From contig OY970075.1 in NCBI GenBank assembly GCA_963705385.1, positions 744,001 to 808,000 on the forward strand: DNA of 64,000 nt, written 5' to 3'. This document shows positions 43,098 to 51,790 of the stretch, piece after piece. Origin of the DNA: MFD02979-c5 sp963705385 (lineage in GTDB: Bacteria > Bacteroidota > Bacteroidia > Cytophagales > Amoebophilaceae). Positions within the stretch are counted from its first letter, which is position 1. Every line of letters starts with the position of its first letter. The position numbers and the translations under genes were made by a program. Under the pieces are notes generated by a model. It was not told the DNA's origin and ran no database searches. It saw only the letters and a list, made by a program, of their open reading frames with translations.

Positions 43098-43144
43098 GTA
43101 TTATTATCTTTACTCAATATACCATAATTCTCTGGGACTAAACA
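42137..43144 (-). mobile_element. IS481-type insertion sequence, copy 1
   Basis: 1008 bp, with inverted ends TGTTTAGTCCCGGA (left) and TGTTTAGTCCCAGAGAA (right, read on the minus strand). It sits one base from the CTAG at the end of the degenerate IS5-type element. Same length and ends as copy 2 at 47589. Inactive because of the stop in its transposase, unless supplied in trans. Confidence 0.92.
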
Positions 43145-43369
43145 TCTAAGGTATTTTTGGAAATACACGAACTGGCAAGTTTGCTTTAATGTTTTTAGCC
43201 AATAAAGGCTAGAGCAAAAATACCTCATATTTACAATTGCCCATTTTGGTTGCGTTGCTTTAGGAAAAGGAGAGGAGCGCGTTTTAGTGAGTAAAGTACT
43301 ACTAAGAGTAAGTTTGGGAGATTAGCTAGATGTTTGCCAGTTTAGTTTTAATTTAAAAACAAAAGCTTT
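43145..43369. other. Intergenic region upstream of the symporter-HD fusion
   Basis: 225 bases between the IS copy and the start codon at 43370. AT-rich near the gene. No full promoter pattern was recognised. Confidence 0.4.
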
Positions 43370-46300
43370 ATGAAATCCTTAGCCCATCCTATAGACATCA
43401 CTATTGTGACTGTCTTCCTAGCTGCCAACCTCATAGTAGGTCTTAGATATGGTCGTCAAGTAAAAAGTATGTTCGATTATGCTTTAGGGGGGAAAAATTT
43501 TTCTACAGGTACTTTAACAGCTACTATTATAGCTACTTGGATAGGAGGGGGAATGACATTTTATACACTCTCCAGGACTTACAGTACTGGGCTGCTTTAT
43601 ATTATACCCGACTTAGGAGGATCTATCTGTTTGCTTTTTACAGGGCAAATTCTAGTAGTGCGTATGAGAGAATTTTTGAACTATACTTCTGTAGCTGAAG
43701 CCATGGGAGATTTGTATGGAAAAAAGGTACGCTTAGCGACTGCTCTTGGTGGTCTGTTGAAGGCAGCAGGAGCTTTAGCCATTCAATTTAAAGTTACATC
43801 CAAGATCATCACCCTTATTTTTGGCTTTCAAGGCCACCATATTATTGTCATAGCAGCAGCCATTGTTATTGTATACTCTGCTTTTGGAGGCATCAGGGCA
43901 GTGACTTTCACTGATGTAATGCAATTCTGCACCTTTGGTACGCTTATCCCCATCCTGGCACTAGTCATCTGGAACAACATCCAAGATCCTAGTCGAGTTG
44001 TCCATACACTTACCCATAACCCTATTTTCTCTCTTAAAGGAGTAGTAGGCTGGAATCCTCAATTTCTAGATGCTGTAGGTTTGCTGCTTTATTTTATGAT
44101 TCCTGGACTATCCCCAGCTATATTCCAGCGGATAGCTATGGCTAGAGATGTACAACAAGCCAAGCAAGCTTTTACTTATGCAGCTGGACTACTTACCTTA
44201 ATCCATATGTTTATGTCTTGGGTAGCTATTTTACTTTTGGCTGACCAAAGCGGGTTAGATCCTAATAACCTTGTAAACCATATCATTGATACATATGCTT
44301 ATGTGGGGCTCAAAGGGCTCGTCAGTGCAGGAATTATGGCGATGGCTATGTCTACAGCTGACTCTTACCTTAACTCCTCAGCTGTGCTGTTGGTTAATGA
44401 TATTGTTCAACCCTTAGGGTTCGATGTAAAAAGACCAATTATTCTTGCCAGAGTATGTTCACTTGTACTAGGTGCCTTGGCATTATTACTGGCACTGAAG
44501 ACCCATGATCTCTTAGAGCTAGTTTTATTTTCAGGGAGTTTGTACATGCCTGTAGCTACAGTTCCGCTGCTCTTGACCATTCTTGGTTTTCGCAGCAGCG
44601 CAAGAGCAGTACTCATAGGCATGGTCTCTGGCATTACTACTGTGATACTTTGGCCCATCTTCTTATCTCATGTAAGCACCAACAACGTTATCCCAGGCAT
44701 GCTTGCTAACCTGATTGGCTTGATGGGTAGCCATTACCTACTCAAAGAAAAAGGAGGCTGGCAAGAAGATAGGATTAGGCCTTTGAAAGCCCTCAAACAA
44801 GCATGTTACAACCTCATCAAAGCTGTTAGGTCTTTTAAACTTTACCCCTACCTGCAAAACAACCTTCCTTCCCAAGAGCATTTTTACTTCTTCTTAGGCC
44901 TCTATATCATTGCTGCTACTTATACTGGCTTTTACACTATCAGAGAGTCAGAAATCAACGTTTACAAGCCTCTTTATGAAGGGATCTACCATAGCGTGCT
45001 GGTAGGGAGCACAGCCTTTTTGACCTATCCTATCTGGCCTCCTACGGTCAAGAGTGAGCGGTTTATTACCTTTTTTTGGCCCATAGGTATATGCGCTATT
45101 TTGTTCTTTTCAGGCATTCTACTGGTGATCATGAGCCAATTCCATACCATGCAGGTCATGATTCTAATGCTTAACCTGATGATCACTGCTTTGTTGCTTC
45201 ACTGGCCTTTGGCTTTGCTAGTCGCTGTGGGTGGGGTTGTGCTGGGCATCCTATTTTTCAAGCAATACACAGGTATGGATACACTGCCTGGTGAGCTAGG
45301 ATCATTGCAGTTTAGAGTCCTATATGGTCTCTTGCTATTGAGTAGCTTTTTGATCGCCCTGTTCAAGCACAAACAAACGTATAAGCAGCTGGAAAGACGC
45401 AGCGAACGGCTGCATGCAGAACAGGAAGCAACTAAAGAAGAGTTGGTAGAAGCGCTGCAATACCGAGAAAAATTTGCTGAAACCTTCAGTACAGAAGTGG
45501 TAGAGGCGCTCGATACGGTCCAAACGTACAGTGAGCAGATTGAGCAAGCACTAGCGCAAGTGAAGAGCAATCATCAGCTAGTAAGGGGTAACAATATAAG
45601 TAACCTATATAAAGAGGCAGTCCAGAAGCTACAAGCTGTATCTCACTACCTGCGTGAGCATATTTACTATATCAAAGATTATCTCCGCCTAGAAGTTGCC
45701 ACCATCACCTTGGAGCAGCTCATAGCAACTGTGAGAAAGGAGACGCAAGACAAATACTTAGAGCCTCAACCAAAAGTAGTTTACAAGAATAACAGCCAGC
45801 ACAAGGAGCTTCAGTGTGATGTGACCAAGGTAAAGCAGCTGCTTGTCAACGCTATTGTTTATGCGCACCAACATAACCCAACTAACAAGCCTTTTGTGGT
45901 AGCTATAGAAGACACTAGGTTGGGCTATGTGCTCAGCGTTGTCAAAGGCCATATTAAAAAAGTACCAGCGGTACGAATAGTGATTACTACATCGAACAGT
46001 TTGCCTGCTACACAAGATACCTACATGATCCTAGCAGAAGATTTTTCTCTCCACATTCCTGAATCACCCCAAAACCTTCCTATAAAGCAAAACCAGCGCA
46101 TTGTTGATGCGCATTATGGAGTTACAGAGTTCCGCGATGAAACTGGAAACTTGGCGCAGGTGTATGTAATCCCTGTGCAGGTAAGAGAAGTGAGATCCAA
46201 AACAGAAGACATGGCAGCAAGCGTTACCGTGGCAGCTGCCGATACAGAGGTATATGAAGAAGAGCTCACCTTTGTAAGAGCAGTAAAAAGTAGGACCAAG

Positions 46301-46834
46301 GTGAATATAGCCTTGGTCGAAAAAGCCCTTACAATGATCAAAAAGTACCATGGGACAGATAAACGCAAGTCTGGAGAGCCGTTTTACTTACATCCTATTG
46401 CTGTAGCCCATATATTATTGGACTATACACAAGATCAAGATGCGATTATAGCAGCTTTGCTACATGACACCGTAGAAGACACGCGCCTCTCGTTAGGGCA
46501 ATTAGAGATGGCCTTTAATGCGCATGTAGGGAAGCTAGTAGGTGGGGTAAGCAAGCTAGACATGCATATAAAAACCCATAAAAAGTTGAAGCTATCGGCG
46601 CATGAAAACATACAGCAGTTGTTAGAAATAGAGGATAAGCTGGCGTTGTATGTGAAGCTGGCAGACCGGCTACACAACATGCGTACTATAGGAGGTCATA
46701 GCTCACTGGAAAAGCAAAAGAAAATAGCTGAGGAAACACTATGGTTCTACCTCCCGCTTGCTAAGCATTTAGGCCTGCAACCAATGGCAGCGGAGCTACA
46801 AAAATTGGCCTCAGCAGTGATGGATAAGCAATAA
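43370..46834 (+). CDS. Na+/solute symporter - degenerate histidine kinase - (p)ppGpp hydrolase-type HD fusion
   Basis: A 1154-residue protein. Residues 1-460 are a sodium:solute symporter (SSSF) with about 13 helices (ATIIATWIGGGMTFYTL, GGIRAVTFTDVMQ, GIMAMAMSTADSYLNSSAVL). About 500-665 have further helices, as in CbrA-like sensors. Residues 670-800 form a coiled linker and a HisKA-like helix in which the phospho-accepting His is replaced: FSTEVVEAL (Thr 708) in place of xSHExRTPL. Then a worn HATPase region (KVKQLLVNAIVYAHQHNP; QRIVDAHYG). From about 985 an HD domain like that of RelA/SpoT follows: His 1008, His 1032-Asp 1033, Glu 1036-Asp 1037 in HDTVEDT, and Asp 1099 in KLADRLHNM are all kept. 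There is no synthetase domain. It may sense solute and degrade alarmone; this is inferred. Confidence 0.88.
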   Translation: MKSLAHPIDITIVTVFLAANLIVGLRYGRQVKSMFDYALGGKNFSTGTLTATIIATWIGGGMTFYTLSRTYSTGLLYIIPDLGGSICLLFTGQILVVRMREFLNYTSVAEAMGDLYGKKVRLATALGGLLKAAGALAIQFKVTSKIITLIFGFQGHHIIVIAAAIVIVYSAFGGIRAVTFTDVMQFCTFGTLIPILALVIWNNIQDPSRVVHTLTHNPIFSLKGVVGWNPQFLDAVGLLLYFMIPGLSPAIFQRIAMARDVQQAKQAFTYAAGLLTLIHMFMSWVAILLLADQSGLDPNNLVNHIIDTYAYVGLKGLVSAGIMAMAMSTADSYLNSSAVLLVNDIVQPLGFDVKRPIILARVCSLVLGALALLLALKTHDLLELVLFSGSLYMPVATVPLLLTILGFRSSARAVLIGMVSGITTVILWPIFLSHVSTNNVIPGMLANLIGLMGSHYLLKEKGGWQEDRIRPLKALKQACYNLIKAVRSFKLYPYLQNNLPSQEHFYFFLGLYIIAATYTGFYTIRESEINVYKPLYEGIYHSVLVGSTAFLTYPIWPPTVKSERFITFFWPIGICAILFFSGILLVIMSQFHTMQVMILMLNLMITALLLHWPLALLVAVGGVVLGILFFKQYTGMDTLPGELGSLQFRVLYGLLLLSSFLIALFKHKQTYKQLERRSERLHAEQEATKEELVEALQYREKFAETFSTEVVEALDTVQTYSEQIEQALAQVKSNHQLVRGNNISNLYKEAVQKLQAVSHYLREHIYYIKDYLRLEVATITLEQLIATVRKETQDKYLEPQPKVVYKNNSQHKELQCDVTKVKQLLVNAIVYAHQHNPTNKPFVVAIEDTRLGYVLSVVKGHIKKVPAVRIVITTSNSLPATQDTYMILAEDFSLHIPESPQNLPIKQNQRIVDAHYGVTEFRDETGNLAQVYVIPVQVREVRSKTEDMAASVTVAAADTEVYEEELTFVRAVKSRTKVNIALVEKALTMIKKYHGTDKRKSGEPFYLHPIAVAHILLDYTQDQDAIIAALLHDTVEDTRLSLGQLEMAFNAHVGKLVGGVSKLDMHIKTHKKLKLSAHENIQQLLEIEDKLALYVKLADRLHNMRTIGGHSSLEKQKKIAEETLWFYLPLAKHLGLQPMAAELQKLASAVMDKQ

Positions 46835-47011
46835 GCTTCGTAACCTGCATGGGAGGCTGTCACTTAGGGCTTATACAATTTCGCTTATCCTGGTCGTTGG
46901 TGCTAAAAGCGATCAAGGATAACTCCCTCACCCTCTTCAAGTCCTGCTTCTTTATTGCTAGTGAATGGTTCAAGCTCCTCATCAAGCCCACTTCCCTTAC
47001 CATTTTTTCTA
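46835..47011. other. Short region with a possible decayed frame
   Basis: A plus-strand frame of 60 codons (46849-47031) with a fairly protein-like composition (WSLVLKAIKDNSLTLFKSC) overlaps the end of the convergent host-attachment gene. No family recognised; may be a transposase remnant. Confidence 0.25.
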
Positions 47012-47443
47012 TTAAGTTTGGGAGAAAATAGCCTTTTGAATTGCTTCTTTCTCTGCATGAATCAAGTCTTTGGTCATTTCTTTGCTTACCATAGCTTTAA
47101 GTTCTTTAGTTAGCAATTTGCGGATGTGGCCTAATAGTTTAGGCTCAGTAGAGAAAATGACCTCTTTGTATGACAAATCTGCGTGTATTGTAGATGTCAC
47201 TTGTTTGAGTATTAGGTGGCTAGCTTCTCGATTCATGATATCTGTAGCAGAGGAGTGGGGATCGAAAAAATGAGCCTGGCCAAATCCCTTTTTGAACTTC
47301 CCTTCGTGCAGCTCCCTAACATGTGACTTGTTGACTAAGGACATTTGAAAGATTGTTTTCACAATTTCTTCACCCACCACTTCAAAAAGTTTTAAGTAAG
47401 AGCAATTAGCTATCACCAATAGTTTTTTATGCGAGTTTTCCAT
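47012..47443 (-). CDS. Host attachment family protein (baeRF-like)
   Basis: A 143-residue protein matching the host attachment family (Host_attach/baeRF-type, eRF1-related). Near the N-terminus LLVIANCSYLKLFEVVG is the first strand and helix; the C-terminal half has VIFSTEPKLLGHIRKLLTKELKAMV and KEMTKDLIHA, which parallels the PxLLGxLRxxL ... EIDKDLT end of the family. Members were named after an Agrobacterium attachment phenotype, but later analysis links them to archaeal release-factor-like proteins, so ribosome or RNA-related roles are possible. The middle holds an unusual SHVRELHEGKFKKGFGQAHF. Confidence 0.75.
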   Translation of the reverse strand: MENSHKKLLVIANCSYLKLFEVVGEEIVKTIFQMSLVNKSHVRELHEGKFKKGFGQAHFFDPHSSATDIMNREASHLILKQVTSTIHADLSYKEVIFSTEPKLLGHIRKLLTKELKAMVSKEMTKDLIHAEKEAIQKAIFSQT

Positions 47444-47588
47444 AAGTATAAGCGTTATCCATAACTAACATACCTGATTTTAAGTCAATTTGAAAAACAA
47501 ACTTCTAAAGGACACATGGAATTTTGCTTAATTTTAGGAGGCTCAAAAAGCAGGGGTCTAGAGAGCTCTAGATAGTGTCGTCTCTATA

Positions 47589-48596
47589 TGTTTAGTCCCA
47601 GAGAATTATGGTATATTGAGTAAAGATAATAATACATGGAGAAAAAGCTTATGGGACAAGTATTACATGCTAATGCCAGAACAACGCAGGCAATCCGTAG
47701 AGAGATACGTAATTGTAAAGAGAGCTTAGTTAAAGCTGCTAAACGATTTAATGTTAATCCTAAAACCATAGCTAAATGGAAAAAAAGGGAAGATCCCCAA
47801 GATCTTCCTATGGGGCCTAAGAAGATAAAGTCTACAGTACTATCAGAGGCTCAAGAACAAGCAATAGTGGCATTTAGGAAGATGACACTATTACCCCTTG
47901 ATGATGTGCTATACAGTCTCCAGGAGATAATACCTCATTTGACTAGATCCTCTTTACACAGATGCCTTAAGAGACATGGTTGTTCTGTTCTTCCTAAAAA
48001 ACAAGCTATAGCTACTCAGAAAAAGAAATTCAAACAATATCCTATCGGCTATTTCCATGTTGATATTACGGAACTTAGCACTGCACAAGGTAAGCTTTAT
48101 CTCTACGTTGGTATAGATAGAACCTCTAAGTTTGCTTATGCAGAGCTCCACGAGCGTCAAACCAAGTTGATTGCAGCAGCATTTTTGGGTGAGTTAATCC
48201 AGGTAGTGCCATACAAAATTCACAAGGTGCTCACCGATAATGGGATTCAATTCACAAACCATGAGCATCATAAAAATGCTTTTGCACACATATTTGAACG
48301 CACGTGCAAAGAACATATTATAGAGCACAGAAAGACTAAAGTAAAGCATCCATGGACTAATGGACAAGTAGAACGCATGAACAGAGGGTTAAAAGAAGCT
48401 ACGGTAAATACGTTTACCTATGCAAGTCATCTACAACTCAAAGAACACCTTCATGCTTATCTGATGGCTTATAACTTTGCCAAGCGGCTGAAGAGCCTAA
48501 AGGGCAAAACCCCGTGGCAATTTATTATTAATGAATGGAGGACGCATCCGGAATATTTTAATATTAATCCAAACCACTTCTTTCCGGGACTAAACA
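47589..48596 (+). mobile_element. IS481-type insertion sequence, copy 2 (intact)
   Basis: 1008 bp bounded by TGTTTAGTCCCAGAG and CGGGACTAAACA. It interrupts or beheads the Rpn nuclease gene. Flanks: CTCTATA before and TCTAGAG after, perhaps an imperfect 6-bp target duplication (TCTATA/TCTAGA). Confidence 0.94.
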
Positions 48597-48601
48597 TCTA
48601 G
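47636..48601 (+). CDS. IS481-family transposase, intact
   Basis: A 321-residue DDE transposase. The N-terminus is a helix-turn-helix with KAAKRFNVNPKTIAKWKKR; the catalytic triad lies in HVDITELS (Asp), LTDNGIQFTN (Asp) and NGQVERMNRGLKEAT (Glu). C-terminal FAKRLKSLKGKTPWQFI is typical of the integrase-core group (IS481). The last codon and the TAG stop (48599-48601) lie in the flanking DNA, not in the IS. Full length and undamaged, so probably functional. Confidence 0.95.
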   Translation: MEKKLMGQVLHANARTTQAIRREIRNCKESLVKAAKRFNVNPKTIAKWKKREDPQDLPMGPKKIKSTVLSEAQEQAIVAFRKMTLLPLDDVLYSLQEIIPHLTRSSLHRCLKRHGCSVLPKKQAIATQKKKFKQYPIGYFHVDITELSTAQGKLYLYVGIDRTSKFAYAELHERQTKLIAAAFLGELIQVVPYKIHKVLTDNGIQFTNHEHHKNAFAHIFERTCKEHIIEHRKTKVKHPWTNGQVERMNRGLKEATVNTFTYASHLQLKEHLHAYLMAYNFAKRLKSLKGKTPWQFIINEWRTHPEYFNINPNHFFPGLNI

Positions 48602-49520
48602 AGTAGATATAGCCTTTAAGAAGATATTTGGTGTTGAGGAGAACAAGGATTTACTGATCTCTTTAATCAACGCTATTGTCGCCAAAGAAGACCAAGTCGC
48701 TGACCTCACTTTACTTAATCCATACAATCCAAAGAACTTTCAACAAAACAAATTATCCATACTGGACATCAAGGCCAAAGGTATTGATGGTAAACGGTTT
48801 AACATAGAGATTCAGATTAGTGATGAGGCTGACTACGATAAAAGGGCCTTGTACTACTGGGCTAAGCTATATACCGATCAACTCAAAGCAGCAGAGGGTT
48901 ACGGGCAGCTATCCAAAGCCATAGGGATTCATATACTTAACTTTATCTCTATCCCTGAAGCTCAGAAATACCATAATGTATTTCACATTACAGAAAAAGA
49001 AAACGGGTTATTGTATTTCAAGGATTTAGAACTGCACACGATAGAGCTTAAAAAGTTTACAGATGAGTCAGCGGGAGAACTGGCAGAGATGGTAGCTAAG
49101 GTTAGCAACTCTTTAGATATGTGGTTAGCATTTTTAACGCACAATGACTTACTGGTGGTAGATAACTTACCACCAAGGCTGAATGACCCGAGCTTGAAGA
49201 AGGCCATAAACGTGCTTCAAGTAATGAACTTTACAGAAGAAGAAAGGGGAGCATATGAGGATCACCTAAAATGGCTGATGATAGAAGCAAATAGTCTGAA
49301 AAAAGCAGAGGCCAAGGGTATAGAAATCGGTGAAGCTAGAGGTATAGAAATTGGTAAAGCTAGAGGTATAGAAATCGGTGAAGCTAGAGGCATGGAAATA
49401 GGCAAAGCTGAGAGAAATGTAGCAATAGCAAAAAAATTACTGTCACAAAATATAGATATTGATACTATATCATCTGCTACTGGTTTATCCGTTGATGAGC
49501 TTAAGAAGCTTAAAACGTGA
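48597..49520 (+). pseudogene. Rpn family recombination-promoting nuclease, start lost at IS
   Basis: The frame is open for 307 codons from the IS end and encodes an Rpn/PD-(D/E)XK family protein: VDIAFKKIFGVEENKDLL, DIKAKGIDGKRFNIEIQIS (catalytic D-ExQ), YYWAKLYTDQLKAAEGY, and LNFISIPEAQKYHNVFHI. The tail carries four near-identical 8-residue units (GIEIGEAR/GIEIGKAR). The normal first residues (a Met and a DPxxD-like start) are missing; the first in-frame ATG is at 48849, behind the catalytic residues. The DNA on the other side of the IS does not supply the missing start. Likely inactive. Confidence 0.85.
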
Positions 49521-49741
49521 TTGTAATTCTTTCAAAAATTTTGCTGCTCACCTATAGTAGATTCCTGAATCCTCATAGCAAAGTAGAGATAGAAGCTCTG
49601 ATTTTTCCAAAGTTTGGTGCGAAATGTCGGGTTATGCATTGACCGACTTCAATGAGGCTGGAGGAGTGCAGGTACTTGTGATCAATAAACTACGCTTGGA
49701 AGGTGCTAGGGAAGTTTACAACACTATCCCCATAGATATGG

Positions 49742-50041
49742 TTATTCTTCAACAATGATGTACAAATCTTCTGTTTTCTTTTTCATGAAGTACTTTTCTC
49801 TGGCAAACTTCTCTAGCAATTCTTCATTGCTGGTCAGGCCTTCGCGGTCTTTGCTCACTTTTTTTATCTGCTCTAAATAATAACGCTTTTCTTCCTGCAG
49901 CTCTCTGAGTCTACTCCGCAGTCTGTATTGCGTAATAAAATCTTCAGCATCAAAAAATAGCATCCATACTATAAAGCTCAACCCTATCAGGAAGTAGGGA
50001 TTCCTAACAAACCGAGGGAGCTTTTCCCATAAGTGCTGCAT
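49742..50041 (-). CDS. Septum formation initiator (FtsB/DivIC-like)
   Basis: A 99-residue bitopic membrane protein: a short basic cytoplasmic start, one helix (YFLIGLSFIVWMLFF, residues 16-30), then a periplasmic coiled coil (RLRELQEEKRYYLEQIKKV) and the conserved end LEKFAREKYFMKKKTEDLYII, matching the division proteins FtsB/DivIC, which link FtsL and FtsQ in the divisome. Placed 27 bases behind eno, the same order as in other Bacteroidota and in Escherichia coli (eno-ftsB). Confidence 0.88.
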   Translation of the reverse strand: MQHLWEKLPRFVRNPYFLIGLSFIVWMLFFDAEDFITQYRLRSRLRELQEEKRYYLEQIKKVSKDREGLTSNEELLEKFAREKYFMKKKTEDLYIIVEE

Positions 50042-50068
50042 GGTGTGTAGGTAGTTTTGTAAAAAAAT

Positions 50069-51346
50069 TCAAAAAGGTTTGCCAGCAAATTGGGCATGTG
50101 GCCCCAGAGCTTCTTCAATGCGCAATAGTTGGTTATACTTTGCAGTTCTCTCAGCACGTGAGACAGCCCCTGTTTTGATCTGGCCCGTGTTCAGTGCCAC
50201 TGCCAAGTCTGCAATAGTGCTATCTTCGGTTTCTCCAGATCGATGGGAGATAATGCTATTGTAAGCGTTCCTAGTGGCTAGTTTCACTGTCTCCATGGTT
50301 TCGCTAAGGGTACCTATCTGGTTCATCTTGATAAGGATAGCATTGGCTGCCTGGATATCAATACCTTTTTGGAGCCTTGCTGTGTTGGTCACAAACAGGT
50401 CATCGCCCACAAGCTGTACTTTGTTGCCCACTGCAGCGGTTAGCTGACACCAGCCTTCCCAGTCATCCTCTGCCATGCCATCTTCGATAGATAGAATGGG
50501 GTATTGATGTACCCACCCTTGCCAGAAAGCAACTAGTTCTTCAGAAGAAAGTTTTTTTCCAGAAGACTTTTTAAAATGATAACACTTTGCTTGTAAGTCA
50601 TAGAACGTAGAAGCAGCTGGGTCGAGTGCCACAAAAATATCTTCTCCAGGCCGATATCCTGCTTTTTCAATGGCTTTTAGTATAAATTCTATAGCTTTTT
50701 CATGATTGTCAAAGTTGGGTGCAAAGCCCCCTTCATCACCCACATTGGTAGAAAACCCCTTGGCTTTTAGCAACTTACCTAAGTGGTGAAATACTTCTAC
50801 ACCCATGCGTAAGGCTTCTGAGAAACTGTCTGCCTTTACAGGCATGATCATAAACTCCTGAAAGTCAATAGCATTGTCGGCATGCATCCCTCCATTCAGA
50901 ATATTGATCATAGGCGTAGGCAAAATATTGGCATTTACACCTCCTAAGTAACGATAGAGGGGCATCTTGACTTCATGAGCAGCTGCTTTGGCAATAGCTA
51001 AGGAAGTACCTAAGATTGTATTAGCCCCTAGTTTAGACTTATTAGGAGTGCCATCCAGCTCAATCATCAGATGGTCCAAAATGCCTTGGTCAAAAACAGA
51101 GAGCCCTATTAGGGCATTTCTAAGCACTTCTTTGACATGGTTGATAGACTTCTGTACCCCTCTACCGAGATACTTGCTATCATCACCGTCCCGCAACTCT
51201 AAGGCCTCATGCCGGCCGTTAGATGCACCTGAGGGTACCGCAGCCCTTCCTACAGCCCCATCTTTGGTCCATACTTCCACCTCAATGGTAGGATTACCTC
51301 TAGAGTCGAGAATTTGCCTTGCATGGATGTCTTTAAGCTTGCTCAT
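50069..51346 (-). CDS. eno: Enolase
   Basis: A 425-residue phosphopyruvate hydratase of glycolysis. Conserved parts: ARQILDSRGNPTIEVEV, PSGASNGRHEALELRDGD, the loop HADNAIDFQEFMIMPV, magnesium ligands in ALDPAAS, IEDGMAEDDW and LVGDDLFVTN, catalytic Lys in LIKMNQIGTLSE, and SHRSGETED. Full length. Its presence shows that the organism retains at least the lower part of glycolysis. Confidence 0.97.
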   Translation of the reverse strand: MSKLKDIHARQILDSRGNPTIEVEVWTKDGAVGRAAVPSGASNGRHEALELRDGDDSKYLGRGVQKSINHVKEVLRNALIGLSVFDQGILDHLMIELDGTPNKSKLGANTILGTSLAIAKAAAHEVKMPLYRYLGGVNANILPTPMINILNGGMHADNAIDFQEFMIMPVKADSFSEALRMGVEVFHHLGKLLKAKGFSTNVGDEGGFAPNFDNHEKAIEFILKAIEKAGYRPGEDIFVALDPAASTFYDLQAKCYHFKKSSGKKLSSEELVAFWQGWVHQYPILSIEDGMAEDDWEGWCQLTAAVGNKVQLVGDDLFVTNTARLQKGIDIQAANAILIKMNQIGTLSETMETVKLATRNAYNSIISHRSGETEDSTIADLAVALNTGQIKTGAVSRAERTAKYNQLLRIEEALGPHAQFAGKPF

Positions 51347-51790
51347 AGGCTATAGGGTAGCGGGCTTAGGTAGCCTGACCTGATTAATATGTTTGCAAGG
51401 AAAAAGATAATCATCAGTATGTCTAGCACATGCTTTGTGTTACAAGCTGTATACTCTTTGATCTCTTGGGTACCTCTTCCTAGGCACAAGTAGGGGATAA
51501 ATAAAAATCATATACAACGATACGGTCTAGACCCAAATGCTCTATGATTGTACGACTTTTCAAAAAATATAGACCATTGCCTATAGCTTCCCCAGGCTGG
51601 AAAAGCCGACCTCCTCGGCCTTTGCCCCTATTGTGCTCTGTTCTAAAATAGCTAAAAAATAAAGAGGGACAGGACATGTGTATGCCTCATCCCTCTTTCT
51701 ACCTGGTCCTTGTGTGCTAAGGACACCCTAATTTATTTTTTTAAGGCCAGAAGTGCCAACATCTTCCTTACTGGCAGTATTTTCCGTTGC
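51347..51790. other. Intergenic region between rplQ and eno
   Basis: 444 bases without a convincing gene. A 65-codon minus-strand frame (51480-51677) is present but resembles no known protein. In other Bacteroidota carA often lies in this place; no trace of it was found. The promoter of eno should be here. Confidence 0.4.

Noticed and set aside
46849..47031. 60-codon plus-strand frame behind the symporter-HD fusion
   Set aside because: Overlaps the convergent host-attachment gene and has no recognisable motif; perhaps a decayed transposase end.
49624..49758. 44-codon frame (starts MSGYALTDFNEAGG, later INKLRLEGAREVYNTIPID)
   Set aside because: Composition is protein-like and it might be a remnant, but it is short, overlaps the end of the ftsB-like gene and matches nothing known to me.
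51480..51677. 65-codon minus-strand frame between rplQ and eno
   Set aside because: No recognised family and no start context; considered as a carA remnant because carA often lies here, but no carA motif is present.
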